A stretch of DNA of 64,000 nucleotides from Streptomyces hyaluromycini (lineage in GTDB: Bacteria; Actinomycetota; Actinomycetes; Streptomycetales; Streptomycetaceae): contig NZ_BCFL01000037.1 of NCBI RefSeq assembly GCF_002217755.1, positions 1 to 64,000 on the forward strand, written 5' to 3'. The notes beneath the pieces are model-generated. The model was not told where the DNA came from and made no database searches. It saw only the letters and a program-made list of their open reading frames with translations. A program made the translations under genes and the position numbers. Positions 34,365 through 42,712 of the stretch are shown one piece after another; within the stretch, counting starts at the first letter, position 1, and each line of letters starts with the position of its first letter.

Positions 34365-35156
34365 ATGACGATCGCCGAGCCGCTTCCGACCACGCCCGAG
34401 GCGCTGCGCCCGTGGGTCGCGGAGGTGCGGACCATGTCCTTCACCGACCCGCCGGAGGGGACGTTCGTCCAGTTGCCGGACGCGGGGACCAAGGTGGTGC
34501 TGCGGGTGACCGGGGACGGGCGGCGTGACGTGCTGGCCGTCGGGCCGCGGGTGCGGGCGGCCTACCACGAGGGGAAGGCCCACATCGCGTGTGCGGAGCT
34601 GCGCCTCGCGCCGGGTACCGCCCGGGCTCTGCTGGGTGTGCCGGCCGCCGGGCTGGTCGGCCGGGTGGTGCCGCTGGACGCCCTGCCGGGCGGGGTGGCC
34701 CGCCGGTTCGCGCGTGAGGTGCGGTGGCTGGATCCGCGGGAGGCGCTGCCCCGCATCGCCGAGGTGCTGCCCGGGCTGCTGGCGGAGCAGGCGGACCCGG
34801 CCCGGACGGCACTGCTGCGGGCGGGCGTGGCCGCGCTGTCGGTGCGGATGGACCGGGCACCCGCACAGGTGCGGGACGTGGCCCGGGAACTGGCGGTCAG
34901 CGAACGCCAGTTGCGGAACCTGTTCACGGACGGCGTCGGGGTCTCCCCGAAGCACTACGCCCGTATCGACCGGGTCCGCACGGTCGCCGCCCGGGCGGGC
35001 AGCGCCGGCTGGTCCGAACTGGCGGCCGCGACCGGCTACTTCGACCAGTCGCACATGACGACCGACTTCCGTGCCCTGATGGGCGTCCCGCCGCGCTCCT
35101 ACTTCAGGGGCCGGCTGCCCGCCACGACCCCCTGCCAGTCGATCCGGCAGCCCTGA
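34365..35156 (+). CDS. AraC-family transcriptional regulator, 263 aa
   Basis: ATG at 34365 has GAAAGG about 7 bases upstream; GTG at 34359 is an alternative. The N-terminal ~150 residues are a sensor domain resembling DUF6597-type domains (FVQLPDAGTKVVLRV, GPRVRAAYHEGKAHIACAEL). The C-terminal domain has the double HTH: AQVRDVARELAVSERQLRNLF and the consensus AGSAGWSELAAATGYFDQSHM, FRALMGVPPRSYF. Divergent from the NmrA-like gene, which is probably its target. Its 3' end overlaps the convergent CoA-ligase gene by 53 bp. Confidence 0.85.
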   Translation: MTIAEPLPTTPEALRPWVAEVRTMSFTDPPEGTFVQLPDAGTKVVLRVTGDGRRDVLAVGPRVRAAYHEGKAHIACAELRLAPGTARALLGVPAAGLVGRVVPLDALPGGVARRFAREVRWLDPREALPRIAEVLPGLLAEQADPARTALLRAGVAALSVRMDRAPAQVRDVARELAVSERQLRNLFTDGVGVSPKHYARIDRVRTVAARAGSAGWSELAAATGYFDQSHMTTDFRALMGVPPRSYFRGRLPATTPCQSIRQP

Positions 35157-36783
35157 CCCCGGACGCGCGGTCACGGTCCCAGGTGCCGGGCGTGACCCCC
35201 CGTTCCCGCAGTACCGCCTTGCGCACCTTGCCGGTCTCGGTGAGCGGCAGTTCCGCGACCGTCTCGATGTAGCGGGGAACGGCGAAGGCGGGCAGTTCGC
35301 GGGCGCAGTGCCGGGCCAGGTCGGCCGGGTCCGGCGCGCAGCCGGGCCGCAGGACCACGGCGACCATCACCTCGTCCTCGGCCAGTTCGGAGGCGACCGG
35401 GAAGGCGGCGGCCGTGACGACCGCGGGGTGGGTGCGGACGGCCGCCTCCACCTCGTACGAGGAGATGTTCTCGCCGCGGCGCCGGATGACGTCCTTGATG
35501 CGGTCGACGAACCGGAACCAGCCGTCGGGCTCGCGGACCACGCGGTCGCCGGTCCGGCGCCAGGAGTCCGGGGCCGGTTCGGGTTCGCCCAGGTAGCCGG
35601 TGGCGAAGGCGAAGGGGCGGTGGCTGCGGACGAGGAGTTCGCCCGGGGTGCCGTCCGGTACGGGGCCGAGATCCCCGTCGACCACGCGGGCGTCGAAACC
35701 GGGCCGGACGGTGCCCATGTACCCGGGCCGGTGGCGCTCGGGGGTGGAGCCGATGACGAGGTTGGTCTCCGTGGAGCCGAACCCGTCGACGAGCGTGACG
35801 CCGAACCGCTCGCGGAAGGGCTCCCACAGCGGGCCGGGGGTGGCCGGGGAGAGGCCGCGCCACACCCGATGCGCCCGGTCGTCCGGGCCGGGCGGCCCGG
35901 CGAGCAGCATGGGGACCATCGCGCCGAGCAGATGGACGGTGGTGGCACCGGCGTCTGCCGCCTGCCGCCAGAACCGCGAGGCGGAGAAACGCTCGCCGAC
36001 CACGACGCACGCGCCCACCGTCATCGCCTGGGCCAGGGTGTTCAGGGCGTTGGTGTGGAAGAGCGGGAGGCAGGTGAACAGCACGTCGTCGGAGGTGAGG
36101 CGCAGGGCGTCCGAGACCGTACGACCCCACCACACGAACTGGGCCTGGGGGCAGCGGACTCCGCGTGCCGGACCGGTCGTGCCGGAGGTGAAGAGGACGG
36201 CGGCGGTGTCCTGCGGCCGGACGGGGGACGGCGGCAGCGGCGTGGCACCGCCAGGGCGCGGCGGCGGCCCAGCGGCTTCGCCAGGGCGCGGCGGCGGCCC
36301 AGCGGCTTCGCCAGGGCGCGGCGGCGGCCCAGCGGCTTCGCCAGGGCGCGGCGGCGGCCCGGCGGCTTCGCCGGGGTGCGGGGTCGCCGTGTCCCCCGCC
36401 ACCCACACCGTGCCGGGGTACCCGGCCTCGGCCGCCCGCCCCGCCGGCTCGGGCTCGGCGTACAGGAACCGGGGCCGTGCCTCCTGCAGGGCGTGCTCCA
36501 GCGACCGGCCGCGCAGTGCGGTGTTCAGCGGTACCGCGACCGCGCCCAGCCAGGCGCAGCCGAGGAACAGGTCCACGAGTTCGACCCGGTTTCCCAGCAG
36601 CGCCGCCACCCGGTCGCCCGGTCCGCAGCCCTGGGCCGCCAGTGCCCCGGCCATCCCGGCCGCCGCCTCGCGGGTCTCGGCGTAGGTGCGTGCCGTCCGG
36701 CCGACGCGCAGGAACGGGCGGTCGCCGTAGCGCTCCGCGGCCGCCTCGACGAGTTCCGGCACGGTCGGGCCGCCGGCGTTCAC
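35104..36783 (-). CDS. Acyl/aryl-CoA ligase (ANL superfamily, CaiC-like), 559 aa
   Basis: GTG at 36783 overlaps the CoA-transferase stop (GTGA). The ANL core is present: VLFTSGTTGPARGVRC (P-loop; Lys of the usual KG is Arg), VDGFGSTETNLV, SWRRTGDRVVREPDGWF, DRIKDVIRRRGENISSYEVE and the C-terminal LTETGKVRKAV with the adenylation Lys. Family reaction: carboxylate + ATP + CoA to acyl-CoA. Unusually, a loop around residues 145-185 contains four tandem copies of GEAAGPPPRP encoded by a 30-bp repeat. It is the last gene of a hydrolase/CoA-transferase/ligase operon, so it probably activates an intermediate of the aromatic pathway. Confidence 0.85.
   Translation of the reverse strand: MNAGGPTVPELVEAAAERYGDRPFLRVGRTARTYAETREAAAGMAGALAAQGCGPGDRVAALLGNRVELVDLFLGCAWLGAVAVPLNTALRGRSLEHALQEARPRFLYAEPEPAGRAAEAGYPGTVWVAGDTATPHPGEAAGPPPRPGEAAGPPPRPGEAAGPPPRPGEAAGPPPRPGGATPLPPSPVRPQDTAAVLFTSGTTGPARGVRCPQAQFVWWGRTVSDALRLTSDDVLFTCLPLFHTNALNTLAQAMTVGACVVVGERFSASRFWRQAADAGATTVHLLGAMVPMLLAGPPGPDDRAHRVWRGLSPATPGPLWEPFRERFGVTLVDGFGSTETNLVIGSTPERHRPGYMGTVRPGFDARVVDGDLGPVPDGTPGELLVRSHRPFAFATGYLGEPEPAPDSWRRTGDRVVREPDGWFRFVDRIKDVIRRRGENISSYEVEAAVRTHPAVVTAAAFPVASELAEDEVMVAVVLRPGCAPDPADLARHCARELPAFAVPRYIETVAELPLTETGKVRKAVLRERGVTPGTWDRDRASGVRAAGSTGRGSWRAAGP
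36251..36370 (-). repeat. Four 30-bp tandem repeats inside the CoA-ligase gene
   Basis: Four copies of a 30-mer (starting CCAGGGCGCGGCGGCGGCCC on the plus strand) at 36251, 36281, 36311 and 36341, nearly identical, with a degenerate fifth start. In frame they encode GEAAGPPPRP. The length is a multiple of three, so copy-number change keeps the gene open. Confidence 0.9.
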
Positions 36784-39050
36784 CGCAGTACTCCCGCGTC
36801 GTAGAGGTACCGGAGCCGCTCCGGGGAGTATCCCGCCACCTCGCGCAGCACCTCCTCGGTGTCGGCGCCGAGCAGCGGCGCGGGGGTGCGCACCGAGCCG
36901 GGGGTGCGGGTGAGCCGGATGGGCGGGCCTTCGTGGAGGAAGGCGCCGGCGGCCGGGTGCGCCCTGCGGACGTAGAAGCCGCGCGCCCTCAACTGCGGGT
37001 CGTGTTCGACCAGTTGGCGGCCGTCCTGCACCGCCCCGGCGGGCACCCCCTGCTGTTGCAGCAACTCGGCGGCCAGGTCGGCGGGGAGGGTCCGCGTCCA
37101 TGCGCCGATCGCCTCGTCCACGAGCGCGCTGTGCCGCCTGCGGTCGGCCGTCGCCGCCAGGTCGGGGCGTCCGATCACCCGGCACAGCGCCGCCCACTCC
37201 TCGTCCGAACGGACGCTGACGGCAAGCCAGTTGTCCGCGCCCAGGGACCGGTACACGCCCTGCGGACTCCACACCGGATGCGTGTTGCCGATCGGGGACC
37301 GCGCGGAGGTGACCAGGCTGGTGCCCATGTGGGCCGCGATCGCCTCCAGTTGGGAGAGGTCGATGTGCTGCCCGCGGCCGGTCCGTTCCCGGTGTTCCAG
37401 CGCGGCGACGGTGGCGAGCGCCGCCTGCAGTCCGGCCACGATGTCGCCGTGGCCGTAGATGACCCCGACCACGTCGTCGGGCCCCCAGCCGGTGAGGCCG
37501 GTGAGCCCCGAACTCGCCGAGACGGTGTCGGCGTACGACACCCAGCCCGCCCGCGGTCCGGTGTGGCCCATGCCGGACATGCTGACGTAGACGAGCCGGG
37601 GGTTGATCTCGCGGAGGGTGTCCCAGCCGAGGCCGAGCCTGGTCATGACGGTGGCGCTGAAGTTCTCGACGAGGACGTCACTGGACGCGACGAGGTCGCG
37701 CAGCACGGCCACGCCGTCGTCGGTGCGGGTGTCGAGGGCGATGCTGCGCTTGTTGCGGTTGACCTCGTTGAAGTAGCCGTTGGTGTCCGGGTCGGTGTGG
37801 GGGCCGCGGGAGAGGTGCATGAAGGGCGCGAACCGGGTGGGGTCCGGGCGGCCGGCCGACTCCACCTTGATGACGTCGGCGCCGTGGTCGGCAAGGACCT
37901 TGGTGCAGTAAGGGCCCGCCAGCACCCAGGTCAGGTCGAGGACGCGGACGCCGTCGAGGGCGGGGCGGGCGGAGTCGCCCTCCCCCACGGACACCTGGCG
38001 CCGCGCCGCGAGCAGCTTCTGGTCGGCGCCCGCCGCCGGCACGGTGAGAGCGGTGGTCCTGCGGCCCTCGGGGAACGCGAACGGGAATCCGAGGTCGGTG
38101 CGGCCGTCGACCTCGGTGAAGAAGCCGCGCGCGACGAGCTGGGGGTTGTCCGGCAGTTCGGCCGGTACGTCGACGGCGGCCCAGGGCAGCTTGCGGTCCT
38201 GGGCGCGCTCCGCGAACTCGGCCTTCGGCCAGGTGCCCGCGAAGTCCTGGACGACCTTGAAGACGTACTCCTGGTGCTTCTTGCGTTCGACCGGGTCCTG
38301 CCACCGGGGCTCGGTGAGGTCCGCCTGCGCGCCCTGCTCGCACAGCCAGTCGAGCAGCGCGTCCCACATCCGGGGGCTGCCGCCGAGCCCGCCGCCCAGA
38401 TGGCCGTCGGCGGCCCGGAACAGCCCGTGCGGGACCAGGGGGTGTACGTGTCCGGGGCGCGGCGGCACCCGGTCCTCGTGCAGGTAGGCGAGGGTGCCGG
38501 CCTCCAGGGCGGCGGCGACACAGGCCTGCGCGGAGACGTCGGCGAGCTGTCCGGGGCCGCGCCGGCACGCCCGCAGGCCCAGCAGGGCGGCGATCGCCGC
38601 GTTGACGCCCGCGAGGTGTTCCGCCTGGTTCTCGGGCAGGTGCAGGGGCGGCCCGTCGGGGTCGCCGACCTGGGCGAGCATCCCGCCGAGGGCGGCCACG
38701 ACGAGATCGGTGCCCTGCCAGTGGCTGCGCGGGCCGACCAGCCCGAACGGGGTCACGCGGACGTGGACCAGATGGTCGAGGCCGGTGGTGTCGGCGCCGT
38801 CGGGGGTGCCGTCGAGGAGGATGTCGGCGCCTGCGAGCAGGCGGCGCAGCTCCGGTGGTCCCGAGACGGTCACCGAGCGCTTTCCGGCGTGCCAGTGGGC
38901 GAAGCCGACCGGGTCCTCCTGCCGGTCGGGGTGGCCCTCGGGGGGTTCGGCCAGGACCACCTCGTAGCCGACACCGACCAGCAGCCGGCCGGCGAAGCGG
39001 GTGAAGGGGCTGGTCAGTTCGACGACCCGCGGGGTTGCTGCTGCGCTCAC
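36780..39050 (-). CDS. Family III CoA-transferase with two CaiB/BaiF domains, 756 aa
   Basis: The C-terminal half (from residue ~365, LDGVRVLDLTWVLAGPYCTK, ADVIKVESAGRPDPTR, FNEVNRNKRSIALD, NFSATVMTRLGLGW) is a canonical family III transferase with the catalytic Asp in GQHIDLSQLEA. The N-terminal half is a diverged copy (RVVELTSPFTRFAGRLL, GQLADVSAQACVAA, with an Asp at the equivalent place). Tandem-domain members of this length are known and probably work as internal pseudo-dimers. It moves CoA from a donor thioester to a carboxylate. It follows the meta-cleavage-type hydrolase by 18 bp and overlaps the CoA ligase, giving one operon. Confidence 0.87.
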   Translation of the reverse strand: MSAAATPRVVELTSPFTRFAGRLLVGVGYEVVLAEPPEGHPDRQEDPVGFAHWHAGKRSVTVSGPPELRRLLAGADILLDGTPDGADTTGLDHLVHVRVTPFGLVGPRSHWQGTDLVVAALGGMLAQVGDPDGPPLHLPENQAEHLAGVNAAIAALLGLRACRRGPGQLADVSAQACVAAALEAGTLAYLHEDRVPPRPGHVHPLVPHGLFRAADGHLGGGLGGSPRMWDALLDWLCEQGAQADLTEPRWQDPVERKKHQEYVFKVVQDFAGTWPKAEFAERAQDRKLPWAAVDVPAELPDNPQLVARGFFTEVDGRTDLGFPFAFPEGRRTTALTVPAAGADQKLLAARRQVSVGEGDSARPALDGVRVLDLTWVLAGPYCTKVLADHGADVIKVESAGRPDPTRFAPFMHLSRGPHTDPDTNGYFNEVNRNKRSIALDTRTDDGVAVLRDLVASSDVLVENFSATVMTRLGLGWDTLREINPRLVYVSMSGMGHTGPRAGWVSYADTVSASSGLTGLTGWGPDDVVGVIYGHGDIVAGLQAALATVAALEHRERTGRGQHIDLSQLEAIAAHMGTSLVTSARSPIGNTHPVWSPQGVYRSLGADNWLAVSVRSDEEWAALCRVIGRPDLAATADRRRHSALVDEAIGAWTRTLPADLAAELLQQQGVPAGAVQDGRQLVEHDPQLRARGFYVRRAHPAAGAFLHEGPPIRLTRTPGSVRTPAPLLGADTEEVLREVAGYSPERLRYLYDAGVLR

Positions 39051-39068
39051 CTGTCCTCCTGCCCTCGG

Positions 39069-39935
39069 TCAGCCGTGCCGCTGGTTCAGGAAGCCGTCGA
39101 CCACTCTGTGGAAGTCGTACGGCCGTTCCTCCTGGAGGTGGTGGGAGGCTTCGTTCATCACGTGCAGGCTCCCCTTGGGGATCATACGGGCGAGCATCAG
39201 CGGGTAGTCGGGGGTGAGGAAGGCGTCCTGCATGCCCCACATGAACAGCACGGGGGCCTGGATCGTGCCGAGTTCGGCGGTCAGGTCCTGCCAGTCGCCG
39301 CGCGGGTTGTCGGAGGCGCCGGCCAGTGCGGTCTCCTCGGGGTCGAGGCTCTGCTCGTAGCGCAGCCGTACCGTGCCCTCGGGGATCGCGTCGGGGTCGT
39401 ACCACTCCAGGCGGGCCATCAGCTCGCGCATCTTGGTGAGGGACGGGCCGTCGCCGCCGTAGTAGACGTCCCGGGCGTTGCGGCCGCGGCGGCCGCCCTC
39501 CGGGAGCGGGGCGAGCGGGCCGTAGAAGACGGGCATGCTGCCGGTGACCACCAACGACCTGACGCGTTCGGGGTACTTGGCGGCCAGGTTCAGCGCGATG
39601 GTGCCGCCCCAGGAGTTGCAGACGAAGTCGGCCCGGTCGATCTCCAGGGCGTCCATCAGGGCCACGGTCTTCGCCGCGTGGTAGTCCCACATGGGGCCCT
39701 CGATGACGGGCTTCGCCGACTTGCCGTACTGCAGGATGTCGACCAGGAGACAGCGCCGGCCGGCCGCGAACAGCGGAGCCACCTGCCCGAAGTCCGACCA
39801 GCCGGTGCAGCCGGGGCCGCCGCCGTGCAGGAAGATCGTGGGACTGCCCGTGCCCAGCTCGATGTAGTGGTACTTGACGCCGTCCGCCTCCGCGTAGGCG
39901 CCCTGCGGGGGCGCCTGGATGTCCATGAGATCCAT
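39069..39935 (-). CDS. Alpha/beta hydrolase of the meta-cleavage-product hydrolase type, 288 aa
   Basis: The oxyanion-hole motif FLHGGGPGCTGWS is characteristic of C-C bond hydrolases such as BphD, MhpC, HsaD and CarC. The nucleophile elbow is CNSWGG (Ser108), the acid is in MWGMQDAF and the His in EASHHLQEE. These enzymes split vinylogous 1,5-diketones formed by ring cleavage. ATG at 39935 is used; Met4 is an alternative start. First gene of the operon hydrolase/CoA-transferase/CoA ligase, with a palindrome 43 bp upstream shared with the divergent hydratase genes. Specificity is not predictable. Confidence 0.82.
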   Translation of the reverse strand: MDLMDIQAPPQGAYAEADGVKYHYIELGTGSPTIFLHGGGPGCTGWSDFGQVAPLFAAGRRCLLVDILQYGKSAKPVIEGPMWDYHAAKTVALMDALEIDRADFVCNSWGGTIALNLAAKYPERVRSLVVTGSMPVFYGPLAPLPEGGRRGRNARDVYYGGDGPSLTKMRELMARLEWYDPDAIPEGTVRLRYEQSLDPEETALAGASDNPRGDWQDLTAELGTIQAPVLFMWGMQDAFLTPDYPLMLARMIPKGSLHVMNEASHHLQEERPYDFHRVVDGFLNQRHG

Positions 39936-39977
39936 GAGCGGATCGTGCCGGGCGGTACGGGCGGGTCCAAGCGGGGC

Positions 39978-39994
39978 GGTCCGCTGAGCGGTCC
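39978..39994. promoter_or_regulatory. Candidate IclR operator, site A
   Basis: GGTCCGCTGAGCGGTCC, near-perfect palindrome around a central base, in the 103-bp gap between the divergent hydrolase (39935) and hydratase (40039) genes. Same core as sites at 43768 and 43816. Confidence 0.6.
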
Positions 39995-40038
39995 GGGTCT
40001 GTGGCCACGGGGGTGCCTTCCTTCCTAAGGTCCGCCGC

Positions 40039-40503
40039 ATGCTGGATGTGGCGGAGGAAAGAGCCCAGGCGGCGATGGGCCGCTGGGAGGCTCGCTCGCT
40101 GGGAGTCGTACGGGCCGAGGCGGCGGCCGAGTTCGCACGGGCCGCCGGGGACAGCGCGCCGGCGCTGGTGGATCCCGCGGACCCCGCCTTCGTGGTGCAC
40201 CCGATGTACCTCGTCAGCCTGCTGCGGCCCGAACCGGGCGCGGAACCGGGCGAGTTGCGGCCGGACGGCATGTACCGCGACGAGGTGCCGGGCACCGACG
40301 GGCTGGACGTACGGCTGATGGCGGGCGGTCAGGCGGTGCGCTGGGTCGGGGAGGTCCGGGTCGGCGATCGCGTCGAGGTACGCCGCGCGGTCACGGCCGT
40401 CGACCGGAAACGGCCGGATCTGCTGCTGATCACCGTCGAGAAGACGTACGCCGCCGAGCGCGGGCCCCTCATCGAGGTCACGGAGAGGTTCATCGTGCGA
40501 TGA
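40039..40503 (+). CDS. FAS1-like dehydratase domain protein (hydratase subunit), 154 aa
   Basis: A single hotdog domain of the N-terminal MaoC/FAS1-like type: AAEFARAAGDSAPALVDPADPAF, VVHPMYLVSLLRPEPG, then DGLDVRLMAGGQAVRWVGEVRVGDRVEV and LIEVTERFIVR. In this family the domain pairs with a catalytic MaoC-like hotdog, the next gene, as a heteromeric hydratase. The stop overlaps the partner start (ATGA). Homologous to the gene at 49307. Confidence 0.78.
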   Translation: MLDVAEERAQAAMGRWEARSLGVVRAEAAAEFARAAGDSAPALVDPADPAFVVHPMYLVSLLRPEPGAEPGELRPDGMYRDEVPGTDGLDVRLMAGGQAVRWVGEVRVGDRVEVRRAVTAVDRKRPDLLLITVEKTYAAERGPLIEVTERFIVR

Positions 40504-40949
40504 CAGAGGCGGCGACGACAGAGGCGGCGACAGGGGCTGTGACGGCGAAAGCTGTGACGGCGGAGGCTGCGACGGCGGAGCTGGTGCCCGACGAGGTCAT
40601 GCTGCTGCGCTTCGGCGCGGTCACCCGCAACACGCACCGCATCCACTACGACACCGCCTTCGCCCGGTCGGAGGGCCTGGCCGGGCCGGTCGTCATGGCA
40701 CAGCTGCACGGCTGTCTGCTGCACCGGGCGGCCGCGGCCCACGCCGGGCCGGCGGGGCGGGTGCGGGAGGTCTCCTGGCAGAACCGGGCGCCCGCGCACC
40801 CCGGCGACCGGCTCACGGTGACGAGCACGGTACGGGACACGGACCCCGTCAGCGGTGAGATCACCCTCGATCTCGTCGAGCACCGCACGGACGGTGCCGT
40901 GTGCTGCCGGGGCCACGCCGTCGTCGTACCGGACCGCACCCGGGACTGA
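40500..40949 (+). CDS. MaoC-like hotdog dehydratase/hydratase, 149 aa
   Basis: ATG at 40500 overlaps the previous stop. The core is LLRFGAVTRNTHRIHYDTAFARSEGLAG, the hydratase-2-like motif with Asn/His (RNTHRIHYD), followed by GPVVMAQLHGCLL and REVSWQNRAPAHPGDRLTV. It is the catalytic half of an enoyl-CoA hydratase-type enzyme with the upstream subunit. The N-terminal 28 residues are a degenerate Ala/Thr/Glu repeat (TEAATTEAATGAVTAKAVT), not part of the fold, encoded by imperfect GACAGAGGCGGC-type repeats. Confidence 0.78.
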   Translation: MTEAATTEAATGAVTAKAVTAEAATAELVPDEVMLLRFGAVTRNTHRIHYDTAFARSEGLAGPVVMAQLHGCLLHRAAAAHAGPAGRVREVSWQNRAPAHPGDRLTVTSTVRDTDPVSGEITLDLVEHRTDGAVCCRGHAVVVPDRTRD

Positions 40950-40955
40950 CCCCGG

Positions 40956-41906
40956 TCAGGAGAAGTCCAGCACCACCTTCCCCACCGCCTCCCCCGTCCG
41001 CAGCCGTTCCACCGCCTCGGCCAGCCGCTCGGGCCGATGCCGTTCGACGGGCAACTCCAGCTCCCCGGCCGCCAGTTCGCCCAGCATCCGGTCGACGTCG
41101 GCGGCGACCTCCCGGCCCCGGGTCATCAGGTTCACCGGGAGCAGCGAGACATCGGCGAGCAGGAAGTCCGCGAGGTCGACGGTGAGTTCGCGGCCCGCGG
41201 TGTAGCCGACCAGGGCGACCCGGCCGCGCGGCCGGACCAGGCCCAGGGCCGCCCGCAGCACCGGCCCGCCCACGGTGTCGACGACCGCGTCCACCGGCCC
41301 GCCCACCGCCTCCGCCGTCAGGTCCCCCGCCAGGACCGCCTTCGCGGCGGCCGGGACCCGGGCCAGCTTGGCGGGCCGCCCGACCACGCCGATCACCTCG
41401 GCTCCGGCCCGCGCCGCGACCTGCACGGTCAGCGATCCGACCGCGCCCGCGGCACCGGTGACCAGCACCCGCTCGCCGGGCCGTACGTCCGCCACCGAGT
41501 GCACCGCCGCCCAGGCGGTACCGGCCGGGGTGAAGAACCCGCAGGCGAGCGCGGGATCCGTGCCCTCCGGCACCGGGACGGCGGTGGCGTCCGGGACCAG
41601 GGCATGGCTCCGCCAGCAGCCGTCCCGGCGCAGGCCGAGCCCCTTGCCGCTGATCCTCACCAGGCTCCCCACCGGGTGGGTGTCGGAGGCGAGCACGAGA
41701 CCCGCCCCGTTGGTGCCGGGTACGGCGGGCAGGTCCGGCAGGATGCCGAACTTCCCGTCCACCACGTTGAGATCGAGATGGCCGACCTGTGCCGCCAGCA
41801 TCCGCACGAGGGTCTGGCCCGGCTGTGCTTCCGGCACCGGCCGCTCCAGGAGCCGGGGCAGCACCCCGAACCGTTCGAGGACCAGGGCACTCGACTTGCC
41901 GCTCAC
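40956..41906 (-). CDS. MDR-family quinone/enoyl oxidoreductase (zinc-independent), 316 aa
   Basis: Medium-chain reductase fold: AAQVGHLDLNVVDGKFG, VPGTNGAGLVLASD, the nucleotide-binding VLVTGAAGAVGSLTVQVAARAGAEVIGVVG and AVVDTVGG. The Cys/His zinc ligands of alcohol dehydrogenases are missing, as in NADPH:quinone reductases and enoyl reductases. The start overlaps the ABC permease stop (ATGA), so it is the last gene of the transporter operon and may reduce a pathway intermediate. Confidence 0.85.
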   Translation of the reverse strand: MSGKSSALVLERFGVLPRLLERPVPEAQPGQTLVRMLAAQVGHLDLNVVDGKFGILPDLPAVPGTNGAGLVLASDTHPVGSLVRISGKGLGLRRDGCWRSHALVPDATAVPVPEGTDPALACGFFTPAGTAWAAVHSVADVRPGERVLVTGAAGAVGSLTVQVAARAGAEVIGVVGRPAKLARVPAAAKAVLAGDLTAEAVGGPVDAVVDTVGGPVLRAALGLVRPRGRVALVGYTAGRELTVDLADFLLADVSLLPVNLMTRGREVAADVDRMLGELAAGELELPVERHRPERLAEAVERLRTGEAVGKVVLDFS

Positions 41907-42712
41907 AGTTTCACTCCGTATCGACGCAGGACCCGGGAGGCCGCGATCCGCAGCACGCGGTCGAAGACGAACCCGAGGATGCCCAGGGTGATGATCCCGA
42001 CGAACACCCAGTCGATGCGACCGTAGTTGCGGGAGGTCCAGATCAGGGAGCCGAGACCGACCTGGGCGGCGACGATCTCGGCGGAGACGATGGTCAGGAA
42101 GCTGTTGCCCATGGCCAGCCGGGCACCGGTGACGATGTGGGGCACGGTCGAGGGCAGCACGATCCCGCGCAGGATCTGCCCCCGGCTCGCGCCCAGGGAG
42201 GCGGCGGCGCGCAGCTTGGACTCGCCGACCGACATCACCCCGGCGCTGGTGTTGAGGATGACGATGAAGACGGACGTGTAGAAGATCAGCACGACCTTCG
42301 AGGACTCGCCGATGCCCAGCCAGACCACGGCCAGCGTGACGAAGGCGACCGGCGGGATGAACCGGAAGAACTCGATGTACGGCTCCAGGAGCTGGCGTAC
42401 GACCTTGATCTGGCCGACGAGCAGTCCGGCCGGGACGCCGACGAGCAGTCCGAGGCCCCAGCCGATCAGGATGCGGCGGCTGGAGGCGATGATCGAGTTG
42501 GTGAGGGTGCCGTCCGCGGCGAGGTCGCCGGCGGCGGTGAGGGTCTCGTGCGGGGACGCCACGAGCGAGGGGCCGTAGTGCAGGGCCAGGAGCTGCCAGA
42601 CGCCGAGGCCGACGAGAACGGAGACGGTGTACAGGCCGGCGGCCCGCAGTCCGCGGACCGCCCTGCGCTCGGCGCGCGGTTTCGGCGGGGCGGCCACGGT
42701 CACGGTGGTCAT
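41903..42712 (-). CDS. ABC transporter permease, NitT/TauT (SsuC-like) family, 269 aa
   Basis: Six hydrophobic helices and the EAA loop SKLRAAASLGASRGQILRGIVLPSTVPHIVT, the signature of nitrate/sulfonate/taurine-type permeases. It overlaps the ATPase gene (ATGA at 42709-42712) and the MDR gene. With the ATPase and the lipoprotein at 50204 it forms an importer, probably for an anionic aromatic compound given its place in the cluster. Confidence 0.9.
   Translation of the reverse strand: MTTVTVAAPPKPRAERRAVRGLRAAGLYTVSVLVGLGVWQLLALHYGPSLVASPHETLTAAGDLAADGTLTNSIIASSRRILIGWGLGLLVGVPAGLLVGQIKVVRQLLEPYIEFFRFIPPVAFVTLAVVWLGIGESSKVVLIFYTSVFIVILNTSAGVMSVGESKLRAAASLGASRGQILRGIVLPSTVPHIVTGARLAMGNSFLTIVSAEIVAAQVGLGSLIWTSRNYGRIDWVFVGIITLGILGFVFDRVLRIAASRVLRRYGVKL

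Noticed and set aside
33408..35174. Giant minus-strand frame continuing beyond the NmrA-like gene
   Set aside because: Only the part from 34262 is protein-like; the rest is the shadow of the AraC gene on the opposite strand.
36477..40028. 1183-codon plus-strand frame
   Set aside because: It is the antisense shadow of the CoA-transferase and hydrolase genes, Arg/Gly/Val-rich without any domain.
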